Notes under the pieces: model-generated | The model's database searches: none | What the model was told of the DNA's origin: nothing | Seen by the model: the letters and a program-made list of their open reading frames with translations, nothing else | NCBI GenBank assembly: GCA_025359105.1 | Contig: JANYHK010000114.1 | Span: 1-55,298 of the forward strand | From: Myxococcales bacterium | GTDB lineage: Bacteria > Myxococcota_A > Polyangia > Polyangiales > Polyangiaceae | Direction of reading: 5' to 3' | Length of the DNA: 55,298 nt | Position numbers and translations under genes: made by a program | Shown: positions 44,136-52,046 of the stretch, in pieces | Position numbering within the stretch: the stretch's first letter is position 1 | How the letters are laid out: the number at the start of each line of letters is the position of its first letter

Positions 44136-46073
44136 CTACTTCGTCGTCGTCGAGTGGTAGACACGGGTGATGTCGGCCTCGTCCAGAAAGCCGAGGATCC
44201 TGCCCGCCTGATCGACGACGAGGAGCTCGCGGACGTTGTTGGCGAGGATCTGCTCGAGCGCGACGTGCAGATCGTCGGTGTCCCGCACCGAGAGCGGCGA
44301 CGCCATCAGATCGTCGGCGAGGGCGAAGGCGCCGACGTCGGGATCGCTGGTCATCGTGCGGAGGACCTCCGAGCTGATCACACCGAGGAGCTTGCCGTCG
44401 TCGCCGAGCACCGGGAACGCGTCCTGCCACGCCGAGTCGGCGACCGCCCGCATCACCTCGCCGGCCGGGGTCTTGCGCTCGAACGTCACGTACGGGCGGT
44501 CGCGCGTGAGGACCTCGCCCACCTTGATGCCGCGCAGGACGTCCATGATCAGATCGTCGCGGTGCGCGGGCGAATCGCGTCGCGTCGCGACCTGCGCCGA
44601 GTAAAGAGAGCGGTGGCGAAGCGCGACGAAGGCGATCCCCTCGGCGAGCATCAACGGGACGAGCAGATCGTAGCTGCCGGCGAGCTCGCAGACCATGACG
44701 AGCGACGCGATCGGTACGTGCGCGAGGCCGCCGTAGAACGTCCCCATGCCGACGAGCGCGAACGCGCCCGGGTCGATCCGCGGATCGTGCACGAGGAGCT
44801 GCGCGACGCGGCCGAACGCGCCGCCGAAGATGCCGCCGATGACGAGCGACGGACCGAAATCGCCGGCGCTCCCTCCGGTGCCGACGGTGAGCGCCGTCGC
44901 GATGATCTTCAGCGCCCCGAGCAGGAGGAGCAGCTCGACGCCTCGCCACCCCTCCGGGAACCACGGTGCGCCGCTGATCGAAAGCTGCGCGGCGCCGTAG
45001 CCGCCGCCGAGGAGCCCTAGGCCCTGCCCACCATGTCCCATCACGGGGCCGACGACGAGGAGGAACGGGACCACCATGCCGCCGAGCAAGAGGCCGCCGA
45101 CGCCCGGTTTGCACCACTCGGGGATGCGGAGCCGTCGCGTCTGGGCCTTCACGAAGTCGAGGGAGCCGAGGAAGACGCTGGCGACCAGCGTAACCATGAC
45201 GGCCATCAGCGCGTAGAGCGGCAGGTGCCCGGGCACGAACGGGTAGCGAATGGCGTGCGCGAAGAGCGTCGATTCGCCGAAAAAGGAGATGAAGACCGAG
45301 TACGAAACGACGCTCGCGAGGACGCTCGGGACGAGGGCGTCCGACTCGAAGTCGTCGCGGTGCAGGACCTCGACGGCGAGGAGCGCCGCGCCGAGGGGCG
45401 TGCGGAAGACGGCGGCCATGCCGGCGGCCGTTCCGGCCACGAGGAGGATGCGCCGCTCGCGTTCGGTCACTTGCAGGTAACGCCCGACGAGGGCGCCGAT
45501 CGAACCGCCGATCTGCATCGTCGGCCCCTCGCGCCCGCCGGAGCCGCCGCTGCCGAGCGTGAGGATCGACGCGAGCGCCTTGACGAACGGGACGCGGCGG
45601 CGAACGTTTCCCCCCTTGTTGTGGAACGCGTCGATGATCGCGTCGGTGCCGCCGCCGCGCGTCTCGGGCGCGAGCTTCGACGACACGATACCGCCGAGGA
45701 GCGCGCCGGCGGCGGGGATGAGCCAGATGAGCCAGGGGCGAAACGGCGTCTTCGACCCCGTGTCCATGAAGCGCTCCCCTTGCGCGCGCAGGGGAGCGTA
45801 GCCGGCCAGATCCTCGAGCAGCAGCTTCTCGACGACCTCGAGCCCCCAGAAAAAGAGCGATCCCGCGAGCCCAGCCGTCGCGCCGACGAGGGCCGCGTGG
45901 AGGAGGACCCTGCCCAGGATCTGGAACTGGAGCGGCGGCGCCCCCGCTGGGCGCGAGAAGAGCCCTCGCAAGCGATCCCCAGCGGTCCGCGGAACCGGCG
46001 GCGGCGTGACCAGCCGGATCGACCGCGACGTGCGCGGCGATGGGGGGACGGACGGGGGCTTTTCCTGGCTCAT
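44136..46073 (-). CDS. ClC-type chloride channel/transporter with C-terminal CBS pair
   Basis: Membrane protein of 645 residues. An N-terminal Pro-rich cytoplasmic stretch precedes the ~10-helix ClC core. Selectivity-filter segments are GSGGSGGREGPT (the usual GSGIP reads GSGGS, but the gating Glu in GREGP is kept) and GTGGSAGDFGPSLVIGG (GxFxP). The C-terminal ~140 residues form two CBS domains (VGEVLTRDRPYVTF ... AFPVLGDDGKLLGVIS and DDLMASPLSVRD ... ELLVVDQAGRILGFLDEADITRV) that may bind adenine nucleotides. GSGGS-type ClCs are a distinct bacterial subgroup; whether this is a channel or an H+ antiporter is not decidable here. ATG 46073 is preferred over the 46145 start, which would run into the divergent ctaB promoter. 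Confidence 0.94.
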   Translation of the reverse strand: MSQEKPPSVPPSPRTSRSIRLVTPPPVPRTAGDRLRGLFSRPAGAPPLQFQILGRVLLHAALVGATAGLAGSLFFWGLEVVEKLLLEDLAGYAPLRAQGERFMDTGSKTPFRPWLIWLIPAAGALLGGIVSSKLAPETRGGGTDAIIDAFHNKGGNVRRRVPFVKALASILTLGSGGSGGREGPTMQIGGSIGALVGRYLQVTERERRILLVAGTAAGMAAVFRTPLGAALLAVEVLHRDDFESDALVPSVLASVVSYSVFISFFGESTLFAHAIRYPFVPGHLPLYALMAVMVTLVASVFLGSLDFVKAQTRRLRIPEWCKPGVGGLLLGGMVVPFLLVVGPVMGHGGQGLGLLGGGYGAAQLSISGAPWFPEGWRGVELLLLLGALKIIATALTVGTGGSAGDFGPSLVIGGIFGGAFGRVAQLLVHDPRIDPGAFALVGMGTFYGGLAHVPIASLVMVCELAGSYDLLVPLMLAEGIAFVALRHRSLYSAQVATRRDSPAHRDDLIMDVLRGIKVGEVLTRDRPYVTFERKTPAGEVMRAVADSAWQDAFPVLGDDGKLLGVISSEVLRTMTSDPDVGAFALADDLMASPLSVRDTDDLHVALEQILANNVRELLVVDQAGRILGFLDEADITRVYHSTTTK

Positions 46074-46095
46074 TTGACGCCTCGGGTGCCCCTGC

Positions 46096-46124
46096 TTGAC
46101 GGCGCCCGCCCCTTTCCTTATACG
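46096..46124 (+). promoter_or_regulatory. Candidate sigma70-type promoter of ctaB
   Basis: TTGACG (46096-46101), a 17-base spacer, then TATACG (46119-46124). This is the best housekeeping-type promoter seen in the window. It predicts a transcript start near 46131, only ~8 bases before the ATG at 46139, i.e. an almost leaderless mRNA. Confidence 0.55.
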
Positions 46125-46138
46125 CCCTCCGTTCGCCC

Positions 46139-47050
46139 ATGACACAGCTCGCCGACGGATTGGCTCAAGCGAAGCCCGCGCAGCGCGTCCGCGTGGCGGA
46201 CCTCGTCACGCTCACCAAGCCGCGAATCACGTTGATGGTTCTCATCACGATGGTGGGGGGCCTGTTCCTCGCCCGCCGCGCCGAAGGAGCCAGTTTCACC
46301 GGGTGGATCGTGCTCTGGGCCGTCGTCGGAACGGCCCTCATCGTCGCCGGCGCGAACGCGCTGAACATGTACATCGAGCGCGAGATCGACGGCCAGATGC
46401 CGCGAACGCGCAACCGGCCGCTGCCGTCGGGGCGCCTGAACGCCCGCGTCGCGCTCTGGTTCGGCGTCGCGCTGTCGACGTTGGCGGTTCCCATCCTCGC
46501 GATCGGCGTGAACCCGCTCACGGCGCTCCTCGCGGTGCTCGCGAACGTCAGCTACGTGCTCGCGTACACGCCGATGAAGCAGAAGTCGCACCACGCGCTT
46601 CTCGTGGGCTCGGTGCCGGGCGCCATCCCGCCGCTGCTGGGCTGGACGGCGGCGACCGGGCGCATCGAGGCGGCGGGGTTGGTCCTTTTCGCGGTGCTGT
46701 TCCTCTGGCAGGTGCCGCATTTTTTGGCCATCGCGCTCTTCCGCCGCGAGGACTACGCCCGCGCGGGCCTCGTCGTGATGCCGAACGTGACGGGCGCGCG
46801 CGAGGTGAAGCACGCGATCGTGCGCTACTCGCTGGCCCTCGTCGGCGCGAGCCTGCTGCTCGTCCCTCTGCGCGTCGCCCACACCGGCTACTTCGCCGTC
46901 GCGGCGACGCTCGGCGCTGGCTTCTTCGTGTGGGGTTGCTGGGGGTTCCGCGAGGGCTCGGGGAACAAGTGGGCGCGGTCTCTCTTCGGAATTTCGATCA
47001 TCTACCTGCTCCTCCTCTTCATCGCGGTCGCCGTCGACCCGCTCGCCTAG
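46139..47050 (+). CDS. ctaB: Protohaem IX farnesyltransferase (haem O synthase)
   Basis: UbiA-family polyprenyltransferase of 303 residues that converts haem B to haem O for haem-copper oxidases. The diagnostic opening VADLVTLTKPRIT is present. So are the substrate-binding loop NALNMYIEREIDGQMPRTRNRPL (the first Asp of the usual NxxxDxxxD is replaced by Glu), VLAYTPMKQKS and FLWQVPHFLAIAL. Nine or so membrane helices are expected. No oxidase subunit or ctaA gene is adjacent, which is unusual. The small exported protein 12 bp downstream is probably co-transcribed. ATG 46139 is the only start compatible with the promoter. Confidence 0.95.
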   Translation: MTQLADGLAQAKPAQRVRVADLVTLTKPRITLMVLITMVGGLFLARRAEGASFTGWIVLWAVVGTALIVAGANALNMYIEREIDGQMPRTRNRPLPSGRLNARVALWFGVALSTLAVPILAIGVNPLTALLAVLANVSYVLAYTPMKQKSHHALLVGSVPGAIPPLLGWTAATGRIEAAGLVLFAVLFLWQVPHFLAIALFRREDYARAGLVVMPNVTGAREVKHAIVRYSLALVGASLLLVPLRVAHTGYFAVAATLGAGFFVWGCWGFREGSGNKWARSLFGISIIYLLLLFIAVAVDPLA

Positions 47051-47062
47051 GTCGGGCCGCCG

Positions 47063-47554
47063 GTGGCGCGCCTGGCGGGGCCGAAGAAGGCGGCGGCCCT
47101 CGCGCTCTTCGTCGCCGCGCTCGCCGCGGGCGTCCTGCTCGCCCGGTCGTGGGGCGGCATGGCGTCGGGCGGGCCGGAGCTCGGAGCGTTCCACGGCGTC
47201 CGCCTCGGCATGACCGCGAGCGCCGTCCGCGAGCGGTTCGAGGCTCCGGCGCCCGGCGGATGGCAGTCGACGCCACAGACAACCGGCGCGGGCGACGTCG
47301 TCCTCGCGTGGGCCGCCGCGAGCGGCGAATCCGACGCGCGCTTCGAGCTCCACAACGGCATGCTCGTCGCCGTGCGCGCGATCGTGCCGCCCGGGGATCC
47401 CGACGCCCAGCGTCCGCCGGTCGAGGCGTCGCGCGCGGTCGTCCGGACGAGCGAGGACGACCCCGGGCACGCGAAGGTCTCGATCACCATCCTCGCGCGG
47501 GACTGCCCGACACACCACGCCGAAGCAGAGCGCCGCGCGGGGCAGGCGAAGTAA
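47063..47554 (+). CDS. Small exported or membrane-anchored protein downstream of ctaB
   Basis: Protein of 163 residues, GTG start. One N-terminal hydrophobic segment (AAALALFVAALAAGVLLA) is a signal anchor. The periplasmic part contains FHGVRLGMTASAVRERF, similar to the 'G-x-x-x-G-M-t-x-x-x-V' hairpin of SmpA/BamE-like folds, then VVLAWAAAS and RFELHNGMLVAVRA. This is only a fold-level resemblance. Position after ctaB hints at a respiratory or envelope role, but the sequence does not show one. It converges on the next gene with a 14-bp gap. Confidence 0.65.
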   Translation: MARLAGPKKAAALALFVAALAAGVLLARSWGGMASGGPELGAFHGVRLGMTASAVRERFEAPAPGGWQSTPQTTGAGDVVLAWAAASGESDARFELHNGMLVAVRAIVPPGDPDAQRPPVEASRAVVRTSEDDPGHAKVSITILARDCPTHHAEAERRAGQAK

Positions 47555-47568
47555 CCGCGACGGGTTTC

Positions 47569-48993
47569 TCAGTGCACCGGCCGCGCGACGCCGACGTCGA
47601 GGCGGAGGAGCGGGTGCGGGCAGCCGAGCTTCTTCAGCTCCTCAGCCGTCGGCAGCTCGGTCGCCAGCCAGCGCGCCGGCCGGAGCGGGGTCTCTTTCCA
47701 ACGGCCCTTCATCATCGCGAACACCGTGTCCCATGCGCCGCACGCGAGCGTCGTCGCGGTCTTGGCGGTCAGATCGACGCGCCGGAACACCACGAAGTCG
47801 GCGCGCGGCAAGACCGTCGGCGTCTCTTCGGTGTGAACCACGAACGCGAACTCCTCGTGGGTCTTCTCGTTGCCCACGCGCTTGATCGACGCGACGAACG
47901 GAGCGTCCTCGCCCTCGCCGAGGCGCTCCTTCAGCGCGTCGCGCTGGAGCTCTTCGTCGCGCTGATCGGCCGAGGCCTGAAGGTCGGCGAATTTCGCGTG
48001 GAGGGGGTGCGACGCATCGACGAGGAAGGGCGCGGCCTTGCCGTCTCGGATGCGCAGGAGGTGGGCGTTCTGTGCACCACGATCCCACTCCACGACGAGC
48101 CGCTCCGCCAGCATGCGCAGGCCCGCCGTGTCGTCGGCGCCGGCGACGAGGAGGAGATCCTCCTTGGGCATGGCGAACACCGCGTCGCCTGCGAGCGCCG
48201 GCAGCGAGATCGTGCGCGGCACCAGCACGCGGGCGGTGTCGTTGCCGTCGCCGAAGGCGATCTCGCGCACCCCTCCGGCGGCGCCGCCCGTTTCCGCAGG
48301 GACGGTCTTCGTCCCGCGGGCCGCCAGCCTCTCGAGCGCACCGCGCCACGCGTCGTCGAAGCTCACCTTCCACCGCGCGAGCGCTGCGGCGTCGAGGCGA
48401 ACGAACTGGTCCTCCGTCTCGTACGCGAGCACGCCCCACAGCGCATCGGTCAACGCGACGTGTGGCGGCTCCGGGACGAGCTCCACGAGCGGCTTCGGCG
48501 AGGCCATGATCCGCGCGATCTCGTAGTCGATGCGCTCGCGCACCAGCGGGACGATCGCGGGGTCCGCCTCGGCGAAGGTGGCGGGCAACGGCGCGCCGAC
48601 GACCTTCGCGGCCCGCCGTGCGACGTAGGCCTCGCGCTCGCTCGCGGGCAGCTTCGCGTACTCGCGGTAGCTCCGGTCGAGGTGGACCTCGCCGCGCGCG
48701 TCGCCCTTCTCCCACGTGATGACGAAGCGATCGTCGTCGACGCTCACCCTCGCCTCTGGCTGGGCCGCGCGTATCGCTTCGGCCATGTCTTCGGCGAACG
48801 CGGCGCGCGTGAGCTCCTCGGTCTCCGGCTCCGACAGAAGGCGCTCGGCGTCCGTGCCCGCGTCGTCGACGACGACGCTCGGTGGGCCGCTGCGCAGGTG
48901 CTGGACGAAGCGCCCGATGCCCACCGCCGCGGCGAGGACGACGATCGTGCCGACGACGCGCGCTGCGGGTGTCGCGAGGACGGAGCGAGCCAT
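47569..48993 (-). CDS. Membrane-anchored DUF1444 (YtpQ)-like protein
   Basis: Protein of 474 residues with an N-terminal transmembrane anchor (GTIVVLAAAVGIGRFVQHL). The central part resembles DUF1444/YtpQ: RWKVSFDDAWRGALERL, DGNDTARVLVPRTISLPAL and VFAMPKEDLLLVAG follow the family order 'W-x-hydrophobic-x-x-x-x-x-x-A-x-x-N/L, ASR/AR-x-L, P-x-R/K-x-L-L'. The family has no known biochemical function. The C-terminal ~160 residues (FVASIKRVGNEKTHEEFAF ... TATTLACGAWDTVF) are additional. The start is ATG 48993. It is divergent from the mini-peptidase gene, 37 bp away. Confidence 0.6.
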   Translation of the reverse strand: MARSVLATPAARVVGTIVVLAAAVGIGRFVQHLRSGPPSVVVDDAGTDAERLLSEPETEELTRAAFAEDMAEAIRAAQPEARVSVDDDRFVITWEKGDARGEVHLDRSYREYAKLPASEREAYVARRAAKVVGAPLPATFAEADPAIVPLVRERIDYEIARIMASPKPLVELVPEPPHVALTDALWGVLAYETEDQFVRLDAAALARWKVSFDDAWRGALERLAARGTKTVPAETGGAAGGVREIAFGDGNDTARVLVPRTISLPALAGDAVFAMPKEDLLLVAGADDTAGLRMLAERLVVEWDRGAQNAHLLRIRDGKAAPFLVDASHPLHAKFADLQASADQRDEELQRDALKERLGEGEDAPFVASIKRVGNEKTHEEFAFVVHTEETPTVLPRADFVVFRRVDLTAKTATTLACGAWDTVFAMMKGRWKETPLRPARWLATELPTAEELKKLGCPHPLLRLDVGVARPVH

Positions 48994-49030
48994 GACGACG
49001 ACTATACATTCGCCGTGGTACCGTCGCGTC

Positions 49031-49399
49031 ATGCGGTGGGTCCGCCAGAACCCGATGACCGAGGACTCGTGTGGCCAGTGCAGCGCCGCCATGCTCCTCG
49101 CGATCCCGAAGCGCGAGGCCATCCGGCGCGTGGGCCACGATCTGGGAACGACGACGCGTGAGATGGCGAAGGTGCTCCGCGATGGCGGTCTCCGCGTCGC
49201 GCCGCGCCTCAAGCGGCTCCGCAGCCTCGAGGCGATCCCGACGGCGCGCGCGCTCCTGCTCGGCACCTGGAGGCGGTACCCGCACTGGATGGTCTGGCAC
49301 GCCGGCCGTCTGATCGATCCGGTCGAAGGCGTGTTCACGCTCCGGAGCAAGCCCGTCCCGCAGTGGATTCGTGTAACGCACTACCTCGCCGTCGAGTGA
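49031..49399 (+). CDS. Minimal C39-like papain-fold cysteine peptidase
   Basis: Protein of 122 residues. The opening DSCGQCSAAMLLAI puts a Cys at the head of a helix with the oxyanion Gln in the order of C39-type peptidases. Near the end HWMVWHAGRLIDPVEG supplies the His and the following Asp of the triad ('H-x-hydrophobic-x-x-x-x-x-x-x-I-DP'). The size equals a bare C39 domain, without the ABC exporter to which bacteriocin-processing C39 domains are fused. No signal peptide is seen, so it may act in the cytoplasm. A start at 49010 (upstream in-frame ATG) is also possible. Confidence 0.7.
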   Translation: MRWVRQNPMTEDSCGQCSAAMLLAIPKREAIRRVGHDLGTTTREMAKVLRDGGLRVAPRLKRLRSLEAIPTARALLLGTWRRYPHWMVWHAGRLIDPVEGVFTLRSKPVPQWIRVTHYLAVE

Positions 49400-49430
49400 T
49401 CTCGAAGCCCGGACCCGCTACAGTCCCCCG

Positions 49431-50117
49431 GTGAGCCGCCGCGACAACGCCGCCTTCCGCTGCGCCGGCTGCAGGATGCACGCGAGCCTGTGCGTGTGCG
49501 CGCTCGTTCCGCGGGTGGAGACGCGCACGCGCCTCGTGCTCGTGATTCACCGGTACGAGGACCGCAAGCCGACCAATACAGGGAGGCTCGCCGCGACCTG
49601 CCTGACCAACAGCGAGATCGTCGTGCGAGGGCATCGCCCCGTGCCCGGCGCGCCCGACGAGGCAGGGCTCGCGTTCGCGGAGGGGACCCAGCCGCTGCTC
49701 CTCTATCCCGCGGAGGACGCCGTGCCGCTCGCGGACTTCGCGGGGGCGCCGCGGCCGGTCGTCCTCGTCGTTCCCGACGGCAACTGGCGCCAGGCGTCGA
49801 AGGTGCGAAAGCGCGTCGCGGGCCTCGGGGCTGTGCCGTGCGTGTCGCTCCCCGCCGGCGCGCCCACGACGTACCGGCTCCGCTTCGAGCCCCAGAAGGG
49901 TGGCCTCGCGACGCTCGAGGCGATCGCCCGCGCGTTCGGGGTCCTCGAGGGCCCGGCCGTCGAGGAGGCGCTCCTACGTCCGTTTCACGCGATGGTGGAG
50001 CGGACACTGTGGTCCCGCGGCGAGCTCTCGGAGAAGGACGTGCGCAGCGGCCTCCCACCGGGCGCCATGCGGCACGATCCGACCAGCGGTCTCGCGTGGC
50101 CGCGGCGTCCGTGGTAG
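49431..50117 (+). CDS. DTW-domain tRNA-uridine aminocarboxypropyltransferase
   Basis: Protein of 228 residues of the DTW family (TapT/YfiP group), which transfers the aminocarboxypropyl group of SAM to tRNA uridine (acp3U). Family marks are the cysteine cluster RCAGCRMHASLCVCAL, the HRYEDRKPTNTGRLA segment, and TLEAIARAF. The name-giving motif reads DGNW in VVPDGNWRQASKV, where relatives usually have DGTW or DTW. GTG 49431 begins right at the conserved start. The adjacent tRNA methyltransferase-like gene 13 bp downstream fits a tRNA-modification pair. Confidence 0.88.
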   Translation: MSRRDNAAFRCAGCRMHASLCVCALVPRVETRTRLVLVIHRYEDRKPTNTGRLAATCLTNSEIVVRGHRPVPGAPDEAGLAFAEGTQPLLLYPAEDAVPLADFAGAPRPVVLVVPDGNWRQASKVRKRVAGLGAVPCVSLPAGAPTTYRLRFEPQKGGLATLEAIARAFGVLEGPAVEEALLRPFHAMVERTLWSRGELSEKDVRSGLPPGAMRHDPTSGLAWPRRPW

Positions 50118-50130
50118 CGGCCTCTCCTTG

Positions 50131-50880
50131 ATGAGCGACGCGGACGAGATCACCATCGACGGCCTCACGCGCGACTACAAGATCGCACAGCGGAAGCGCG
50201 GGCATCGCCACTCGACCGACGATCTGCTCACCGGCTGGTACGCCGCCGAGAAGGCGCCGGACGCGAAGCGCATCCTCGACCTGGGGAGCGGCATCGGCTC
50301 GGTCGGGCTGCTCGTCTTGTGGCGCTCGCCGTGCGCGACGCTCACCGCGGTCGAGGCGCAAGACGTGAGCTTCGCGCTGCTGCAGCGCAACATCGCGATG
50401 AACGGGCTGGCGGACCGCGTTCGTGCGGTGCACGGCGATCTCCGCCAGGTGCGCTTCGCCGGCGAGTCGTTCGATCTGGTGACCGGCAGCCCGCCCTACT
50501 TCGACAGGGCCGCGGGCATCGTGCCGCAGGACTCGCAGAAGGCGCACGCGCGGTTCGAGCTCCGCGGCGACGTGCGTGACTACTGCGCCGCTGCGCGCGC
50601 CGCGATGGCGCCGGGCGCGCGCTTCGTCTTCTGCTTCCCGACGCCGCAGCGCGCCCGCGCCGAGCGCGCGTGCGAAGAGGCTCTGCTGCCCATCGTGACG
50701 GTACGCGACGTCGTCCCGCGCCGAGGCGTCTCCGCGCTCTTCTCGCTCTTCTCGTGCCGCCGCGCCGAAGATCCCGGTCCCCCGCGCGTCGAAGAGCCCC
50801 AGTATTTCGTGCGTGACGAGCACGGCGCGCAGAGCGCCGAGCACGCGGCCGCACGCGCGACCTTCGGAATGGGCGTCTAG
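50131..50880 (+). CDS. TrmN6-like adenine-N6 methyltransferase
   Basis: SAM-dependent methyltransferase of 249 residues. Motif I is LDLGSGIGSVGLL (~50). An acidic motif II follows (AVEAQD), then the catalytic N/S-PPY motif as GSPPYFDRAAG (~115), where the first residue is Ser rather than the common Asn. The lead-in GHRHSTDDLLTGWYA matches TrmN6/YfiC ('G-x-R-x-x-x-D-x-x-L-L'). These enzymes methylate A37 of tRNA1(Val) or related RNA. The neighbouring acp3U enzyme supports a tRNA substrate. ATG 50131 lies 13 bp after the DTW gene, so a two-gene operon is likely. Confidence 0.85.
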   Translation: MSDADEITIDGLTRDYKIAQRKRGHRHSTDDLLTGWYAAEKAPDAKRILDLGSGIGSVGLLVLWRSPCATLTAVEAQDVSFALLQRNIAMNGLADRVRAVHGDLRQVRFAGESFDLVTGSPPYFDRAAGIVPQDSQKAHARFELRGDVRDYCAAARAAMAPGARFVFCFPTPQRARAERACEEALLPIVTVRDVVPRRGVSALFSLFSCRRAEDPGPPRVEEPQYFVRDEHGAQSAEHAAARATFGMGV

Positions 50881-50887
50881 CCCCGCG

Positions 50888-51931
50888 CTATCGGCACAGC
50901 GCGCCGAGCCCGCGCTGCGAGAGCACTTGCACGCGTGCGTCGCCGGCGAGGACGGTCCCGTCCACCCACGGGCGCGCGCGGGCGTCGCAGCGGATCTCGG
51001 CCTGCAGGAACGCGGTGACGTACGTCTCGAACGCGGCCAGGCGAGCGGCGCTCGTGCTGCCGCAGGCCGCCGCGCAGAGCGCGTCGGTCTCCGACTCGAG
51101 GTCGCAGTGCGATGCCCCCTTCGCGCGAAACACCAGCACCGGTCCCGCCAGCGCTTGCGCCGTGCGCACGCCGCCCCCCTGCTCGTTGCACGAGAGCGCG
51201 CCCGGCGACGTATCGGGCTCCGCGAACGCGCCCACGCTGGGGACAAGGACCTTGGGCGCGGCGGCCTCACCTTCGGGCGCCGCTTCGGTGTCGAGCAAGA
51301 CGAGCGCGGCGACGGGGACGTGACCCCCCGCCGCGGCCAGCGTCGCCGCGAGCCCGCCCGACGAGTGCCCGCCGAGCACGACACGCGCCTCGTCGAGCGC
51401 GCCCGACAGGAACGATCCCGCCGCTCGCGCGCGCGCGAGCGTGAACGTCACGACGGCCTCGAGATCGGCTTGTCCGATCGTGGCGGAGCCGGAGTCCCGC
51501 GTCGACGGGAGCGCCGTCGCGAAGCCGTGCGAGGCGAGGCGCTCGCCCCAGCCGCGGAGGTTCCTTTGACCGCGCGTGTACCCGTGGCGCAGGAAGACGA
51601 CGGGGTAGGGACCCGGGCCGCGCGGCAGGAAGTAGTCCGCCTGCAGCGCGCCGTCCGCGCTCGCGACCTCGCCGAGGTGGGCGTCGACCGCGAAGGGTCC
51701 CGGGGCATCGGGAGGCGCGAACGGACCCGCGTAGACGTCGGCGCCGGCATCGGAGCCCGCGCCATCCCCGGCGTTCGCGCTCGCATCGCCCGCGTCGCTC
51801 GCCTGGCTCGGCGTCGCGGGCGCGCCATCGGCGGCGGCGTCGCCAAGGGGCAGCCCGCCCGCGCCCCTCGAGCCCGCGTCGCAGGCGACCGCGAGCGCCA
51901 AGGGGACGATGAGCGAGAGGCGGAACGACAC
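50888..51931 (-). CDS. Lipoprotein alpha/beta hydrolase
   Basis: Protein of 347 residues. The hydrophobic N-terminus (SLIVPLALAVAC) ends at a probable lipidated Cys. A ~50-residue Asp/Ala/Ser/Gly linker follows. The hydrolase core then starts at YFLPRGPGPYPVVFLRHGYTRGQRN (the first 'HG' oxyanion region), with nucleophile elbow GHSSGG, a likely acid near LVLLDTEAAPEG, and the catalytic His in KGASHCDLES. Paired cysteines (CAAACGS, RCDARA, LCR) may form disulfides. The fold resembles the chlorophyllase/polyester-hydrolase branch; the substrate is unknown. It converges on the methyltransferase gene with a 7-bp gap. Confidence 0.87.
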   Translation of the reverse strand: MSFRLSLIVPLALAVACDAGSRGAGGLPLGDAAADGAPATPSQASDAGDASANAGDGAGSDAGADVYAGPFAPPDAPGPFAVDAHLGEVASADGALQADYFLPRGPGPYPVVFLRHGYTRGQRNLRGWGERLASHGFATALPSTRDSGSATIGQADLEAVVTFTLARARAAGSFLSGALDEARVVLGGHSSGGLAATLAAAGGHVPVAALVLLDTEAAPEGEAAAPKVLVPSVGAFAEPDTSPGALSCNEQGGGVRTAQALAGPVLVFRAKGASHCDLESETDALCAAACGSTSAARLAAFETYVTAFLQAEIRCDARARPWVDGTVLAGDARVQVLSQRGLGALCR

Positions 51932-52046
51932 CCATTGCGCCTACCACACGCCGCCCGCGCTGGAGCTTGAGTCGACCTGCGACGCGACCGAGACGCGGCT
52001 GAGGATTGGGTCGGCGCCGACTCGAGTAGCACGTAGCATCGGTGCG

